A stretch of DNA of 47,819 bases from Myceligenerans salitolerans (lineage in GTDB: Bacteria; Actinomycetota; Actinomycetes; Actinomycetales; Cellulomonadaceae), in assembly GCF_017349295.1 (NCBI RefSeq), contig NZ_JAFMPK010000049.1, forward strand, positions 103,683-151,501. Reading direction: 5' to 3'. Positions within the stretch are counted from its first letter, which is position 1; the number at the start of each line of letters is the position of its first letter. Shown piece after piece: positions 45,086 through 47,819 of this stretch. The notes under the pieces were generated by a model. It did not search any database and was not told where the DNA came from. It worked only from the letters and a program-made list of their open reading frames with translations. The position numbers were made by a program, and so were the translations under genes.

Positions 45086-45643
45086 ATGGTGAGCTCGAGG
45101 ACCTGGCTGCAGCTCGGCGGCGGTGTCATCCTGGCCGCGCTCGTCACGGCCGCGTTCCTGCAAGGACGTGCCGCCGAGGACACCTGGACCGCCAACGACC
45201 CCGTCGGGGACTGCGGCACCGGTGCACTGGGAGGCGAGATCGGGCGTGACAGCGGCGGCGAGGTCCTGGCCGCCCAGAACGTCCTGTCCGCCACCCACGC
45301 CCTGGAACCGGCGACCAGCAGCTGGGACGCCGACTCCGAGGCGGCCGTCCGCGCGTTCCAGGCATGGACCGGCCTGCCGCCGGACGGGTGCGTCAACACG
45401 AACACCTGGGTGACGATGCGCGCCCTCGTCGTGCCGGTGTGCGCGCCCGAGTACCGGTGCCAGGGGCCGGACCAGCTTCTGCACTGGGGGCCGGCGCGCG
45501 AGTCGCGCGACGCCTGGTTCCTCGACGCCGACTGCGACTGGGCCTCGTGGGTGCTGCCCGGCATCGCCCAGAGCCCCGTCGCGTCCAGGACGCCGTACGA
45601 GTTCTCGCGCGAGCCGCTGACCGAGCTGCGATGCGAGGGATGA
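45086..45643 (+). CDS. exported peptidoglycan-binding-like domain protein
   Basis: This 185-residue protein has an N-terminal hydrophobic segment (about 8-27; LGGGVILAALVTAAFLQG), either an uncleaved signal anchor or a signal peptide. The sequence EVLAAQNVLSATHALEPATSSWDADSEAAVRAFQAWTGLPPDGCVNTNTWVTMRAL (about 55-112) is a peptidoglycan-binding type 1 domain, with the telltale FQAWTGLPPDG. The C-terminal 70 residues contain PEYRCQGPDQLLHW and DADCDWASWVLP and match nothing I recognise. Six cysteines in the exported part suggest disulphides. AAGGAAA precedes ATG 45086. It is co-directional with, and 13 nt before, another membrane-anchored protein. Function unknown. Confidence 0.75.
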   Translation: MVSSRTWLQLGGGVILAALVTAAFLQGRAAEDTWTANDPVGDCGTGALGGEIGRDSGGEVLAAQNVLSATHALEPATSSWDADSEAAVRAFQAWTGLPPDGCVNTNTWVTMRALVVPVCAPEYRCQGPDQLLHWGPARESRDAWFLDADCDWASWVLPGIAQSPVASRTPYEFSREPLTELRCEG

Positions 45644-45656
45644 CGGGGGCCGCGGC

Positions 45657-46343
45657 ATGACGATGATCACCGACTACCGCAAGGCGACCCGGCGCAACGA
45701 GCTGGTCCTCGGTGGAGCCGTCGGGCTCGTCGTCGTCCTCGCCGTCGTGGCCGTGACGCTCCTGATCACGATGGGCGGCGAACCCGAGCCACCGCCGGAG
45801 GGCGCCCCCGACGCCCGGGAACTGACGGCGGACACCTGTGCGGCCGGCCTGCGGCAGCCGGCCTGGGTGCCGGAGGGCGTGATGCGGGCCCAGGTCGCGT
45901 GCCCGGAGGACATCTCCCGCCGGGTCGGCGACAGCACGTCGCCCGACCGGCTGGGCACGTGGATCGTCTACGACCTGCACGGGCCGGCGAACGAGGAGAC
46001 CGTGCCGGGCGCCGCCCCGGGCTCGTGGCCGCAGGCCGAAGTCGAGTCCGGTGCGATCCACCCGGCGACGACGATCACCTACGTCGCTTACCCCGGCTCG
46101 GAGAAGCTCTCGTCCGAGCTCGGGGGCGGAACGGTCGAGGTCGCCTGGATGGACTTCCCCGAGGGCGGGGGCGACGCACGCGTGACCCGCGTCGAGAACA
46201 ACGGCTACGGCCCCGTCCGCGTGGAGTGGACGGACGACGGCGGCTCGTACCTGCTCCTCACCGTCCTCGGCCGTACTCCGGACGGCCGCTCGGGCGTGGG
46301 GGTCGAGGACCTGCTCCGCATGGCGGGCAGCCTCGCCGGCTGA
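45657..46343 (+). CDS. membrane-anchored protein of unknown function
   Basis: This 228-residue protein has a basic cytoplasmic start, one transmembrane helix (about 20-40; GGAVGLVVVLAVVAVTLLITMGG) and an acidic linker (EPEPPPEGAPDARE). The extracytoplasmic domain of about 170 residues has two cysteines (CAAGLRQPAWVPEG and VACPED). I recognise no family. The ordered beta-like pattern (TITYVAYPGS, GTVEVAWMDF, VRVEWTDDGGSYLLLTVLG) suggests a small beta-sandwich. It begins 13 nt after the peptidoglycan-binding protein, so the two are probably one transcription unit and may act together at the cell wall. ATG 45663 is an alternative start. Confidence 0.7.
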   Translation: MTMITDYRKATRRNELVLGGAVGLVVVLAVVAVTLLITMGGEPEPPPEGAPDARELTADTCAAGLRQPAWVPEGVMRAQVACPEDISRRVGDSTSPDRLGTWIVYDLHGPANEETVPGAAPGSWPQAEVESGAIHPATTITYVAYPGSEKLSSELGGGTVEVAWMDFPEGGGDARVTRVENNGYGPVRVEWTDDGGSYLLLTVLGRTPDGRSGVGVEDLLRMAGSLAG

Positions 46344-46358
46344 GCCCGCCGGAACCAC

Positions 46359-46445
46359 CACGGAAATCGCCCGTGCCGCACCTCGCACCGACAACAGAAA
46401 TTGTCCCGTGAAGGGCTGTACGCACGGAAACTTCTCCCGTAACGT
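46359..46445 (+). promoter_or_regulatory. lat promoter region with three-copy repeat
   Basis: Three related boxes read GAAA-N3-5-CCCGTG/A, with their CCCGT cores at 46370, 46405 and 46436 (35 and 31 nt apart, about three helical turns). Two are embedded in dyads: CACGG-N7-CCGTG (46359-46375) and GACAA-N6-TTGTC (46390-46405). TAACGT (46440-46445) is a possible -10 ending 7 nt before the ATG, giving a leaderless message. Helically phased sites are typical of Lrp/AsnC octamers. Binding by the nearby Lrp-type protein is inferred. Confidence 0.5.
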
Positions 46446-46452
46446 GACGGGC

Positions 46453-47769
46453 ATGACTGAGACGATCCTCTCCCCCTCCGAGGCGCTCCCCACCCTTCGC
46501 GAGCACCTCCTGGTCGACGGGTTCGACCTTGTCCTCGACCTCGAGAAGTCCCACGGCTCCACGCTCGTCGACGCGCGTGACGGCCGCGAGTGGACGGACC
46601 TGTTCACGTTCTTCGCCTCCTCGGCGCTCGGCATGAACCACCCCGCCCTGGTGGAGGACCCGGAGTTCCTGACCGACCTGACCCGCGCCGCCCTCAACAA
46701 GCCCTCGAACTCCGACGTCTACAGCGTCGAGATGGCGCGGTTCGTCGAGACGTTCGCGCGCGTTCTCGGCGACCCGGCGCTCCCCCACCTGTTCTTCGTC
46801 GACGGTGGGGCGCTGGCCGTCGAGAACGCCCTCAAGACCGCCTTCGACTGGAAGTCCCGGCACAACGAGGCGCACGGCCGCTCCCCCGAGCTGGGCACCA
46901 AGGTGCTGCACCTGGAGCACGCCTTCCACGGCCGGTCCGGCTACACGATGTCGCTGACCAACACCGAGCCGGGCAAGGTGGCCCGGTTCCCCAAGTTCGA
47001 CTGGCCGCGCATCCCCTCCCCGTACCTCGCCGAGGGCCGCGACATGGACGCCGTGGAGACCGCCGCGCTCGACGCCGCGCGTGCCGCGTTCGAGGCGAAC
47101 CCGCACGACATCGCCTGCTTCGTCATGGAGCCCATCCAGGGCGAGGGCGGCGACCACCACTTCCGCCCGTCGTTCCTGCGGGGCATGCAGGCCCTGTGTC
47201 ACGAGTTCGACGCCCTGTTCGTCCTCGACGAGGTGCAGACCGGCGTCGGCATGACCGGCACCGCCTGGGCGTACCAGCAGCTCGACGTGCGGCCCGACGT
47301 CGTGGCCTTCGGCAAGAAGGCCCAGGTCTGCGGGATCATGGCCGGCGGCCGCGTCGACGACGTGCCGGACAACGTGTTCGCCGTCTCCAGCCGCATCAAC
47401 TCCACGTGGGGCGGCAACCTCACCGACATGGTGCGGTCCCGCCGCATCCTCGAGGTCGTCGAGTCCGAGGGGCTGATCGAGCGCGCGGCGCGGATGGGCG
47501 AGTCCCTGATGGCCGGTTTGCACGACCTCGCGCGCCGTCACCCCGCTCTCGTGTCGGACGTCCGCGGCCGCGGCCTCATGTGCGCGCTGAGCCTGCCGTC
47601 ACGCGAGGTGCGCGACGCCGTGCTGGCGTCCGTCACCGACGACGGCGTCCTGCTCCTGGGCTGCGGCACCCGCTCGGTGCGCTTCCGCCCGGCGCTGACC
47701 GTGGACGAGAACACCCTCGCCCACGGCGTCCAGATCCTCGACAAGGCACTGGCGAGCCAGGGTTCGTAA
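46453..47769 (+). CDS. lat: L-lysine 6-transaminase
   Basis: This 438-residue class III PLP-dependent aminotransferase transfers the epsilon amino group of lysine to 2-oxoglutarate, giving alpha-aminoadipate semialdehyde (which cyclises). Visible: DLFTFFASSALGMNHPAL, KPSNSDVYSVEMARFVETFARV, FFVDGGALAVENALKTAFDWKSR, HAFHGRSGYTMSLTNT, CFVMEPIQGEGGDHHFRP, LDEVQTGVGMTGTAWAYQ and FGKKAQVCGIM, the last with the Schiff-base lysine. These blocks are specific to Lat rather than to ornithine or GABA aminotransferases. ATG 46453 fits homologues. Lat supplies lysine catabolism and, in some actinobacteria, beta-lactam precursors or stationary-phase adaptation. No dehydrogenase partner lies inside the window. 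Confidence 0.95.
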   Translation: MTETILSPSEALPTLREHLLVDGFDLVLDLEKSHGSTLVDARDGREWTDLFTFFASSALGMNHPALVEDPEFLTDLTRAALNKPSNSDVYSVEMARFVETFARVLGDPALPHLFFVDGGALAVENALKTAFDWKSRHNEAHGRSPELGTKVLHLEHAFHGRSGYTMSLTNTEPGKVARFPKFDWPRIPSPYLAEGRDMDAVETAALDAARAAFEANPHDIACFVMEPIQGEGGDHHFRPSFLRGMQALCHEFDALFVLDEVQTGVGMTGTAWAYQQLDVRPDVVAFGKKAQVCGIMAGGRVDDVPDNVFAVSSRINSTWGGNLTDMVRSRRILEVVESEGLIERAARMGESLMAGLHDLARRHPALVSDVRGRGLMCALSLPSREVRDAVLASVTDDGVLLLGCGTRSVRFRPALTVDENTLAHGVQILDKALASQGS

Positions 47770-47790
47770 GAGTTCGCGCGGCCAGGTGAT

Positions 47791-47819
47791 GCGGTCGGCT
47801 GGTTGTCGGCCAGGGTCGG
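47791..47819 (+). repeat. copy of the GCGGTCGG intergenic element, cut by window end
   Basis: GCGGTCGGCTGGTTGTC (47791-47807) matches 11694-11710 at 16 of 17 positions, and GGTCGG occurs again at 47814. Both copies lie just downstream of a stop codon. The full extent is beyond the window. Confidence 0.45.

Overview
The window is high-GC DNA (GTG and ATG starts, GC-rich third codon positions) from an actinobacterium. Two things place it in Micrococcales, probably near the cellulolytic Cellulomonas/Cellulosimicrobium/Isoptericola group: the gene order glmU-prs-rplY-pth / mfd-mazG-eno-ftsB-DUF501-ppx, and a secreted multi-modular GH10 xylanase. The genus is a guess from gene content; no database search was possible.

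Layout. (1) 1-2093: tail of an accessory cluster, a DUF1702 protein cut by the window edge and a cytochrome P450, ending 20 nt from the 3' end of a tRNA-Leu(UAA) that lacks the expected long variable arm. (2) 2232-7760, minus strand: ndh-type NADH dehydrogenase, ppx, DUF501, an FtsB/DivIC-like protein and enolase. (3) 7966-11674: a PPOX-family oxidoreductase, mazG (minus) and a MacB/FtsX-type ABC permease with its ATPase. (4) 11936-16084: a 1382-residue secreted xylan-degrading protein (CBM, NodB/CE4 deacetylase, CBM, GH10, CBM9-like modules, Ig-like domain, Trp-rich tail), followed by two strong hairpins. (5) 16277-23733: a tightly overlapping plus-strand operon for a peptide-type ABC importer (binding lipoprotein, two permeases, two ATPases), ending in a class I glutamine amidotransferase and a class A beta-lactamase-like serine hydrolase. 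(6) 23832-25438: a hipB-hipA type II toxin-antitoxin pair. (7) 25494-29177: mfd (minus). (8) 29383-32200: an acyltransferase-3 membrane protein and a secreted M19-like metallo-dipeptidase. (9) 32311-37651, minus strand: pth, rplY (L25/Ctc), a GT2-GtrA fusion, prs, glmU and tRNA-Gln, with glmU starting almost at the tRNA 3' end. (10) 37850-42423: TetR and MarR regulators, an MFS exporter and two CE7 acetyl-xylan-esterase paralogues, one lacking the catalytic serine. (11) 42540-47769: an ABC-F ATPase, an Lrp/AsnC regulator, two unknown exported or anchored proteins and L-lysine 6-transaminase (lat).

How it fits together. The conserved housekeeping genes from ppx to glmU all lie on the minus strand, and nearly all accessory genes between them lie on the plus strand. 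This looks like an ancestral block opened by several insertions. Candidate control elements include dyads upstream of the peptide-transporter operon, hipBA, marR and the GT2-GtrA gene, and a three-copy repeat upstream of lat that a nearby Lrp/AsnC protein could bind. No rRNA, insertion sequence, prophage or CRISPR array was seen. No intergenic stretch exceeds 300 nt.

No wholly new system is proven here. The best leads are the transporter/amidotransferase/serine-hydrolase operon, the tRNA-Gln/glmU junction, the short-arm tRNA-Leu, the inactive CE7 twin and the repeat array upstream of lat.
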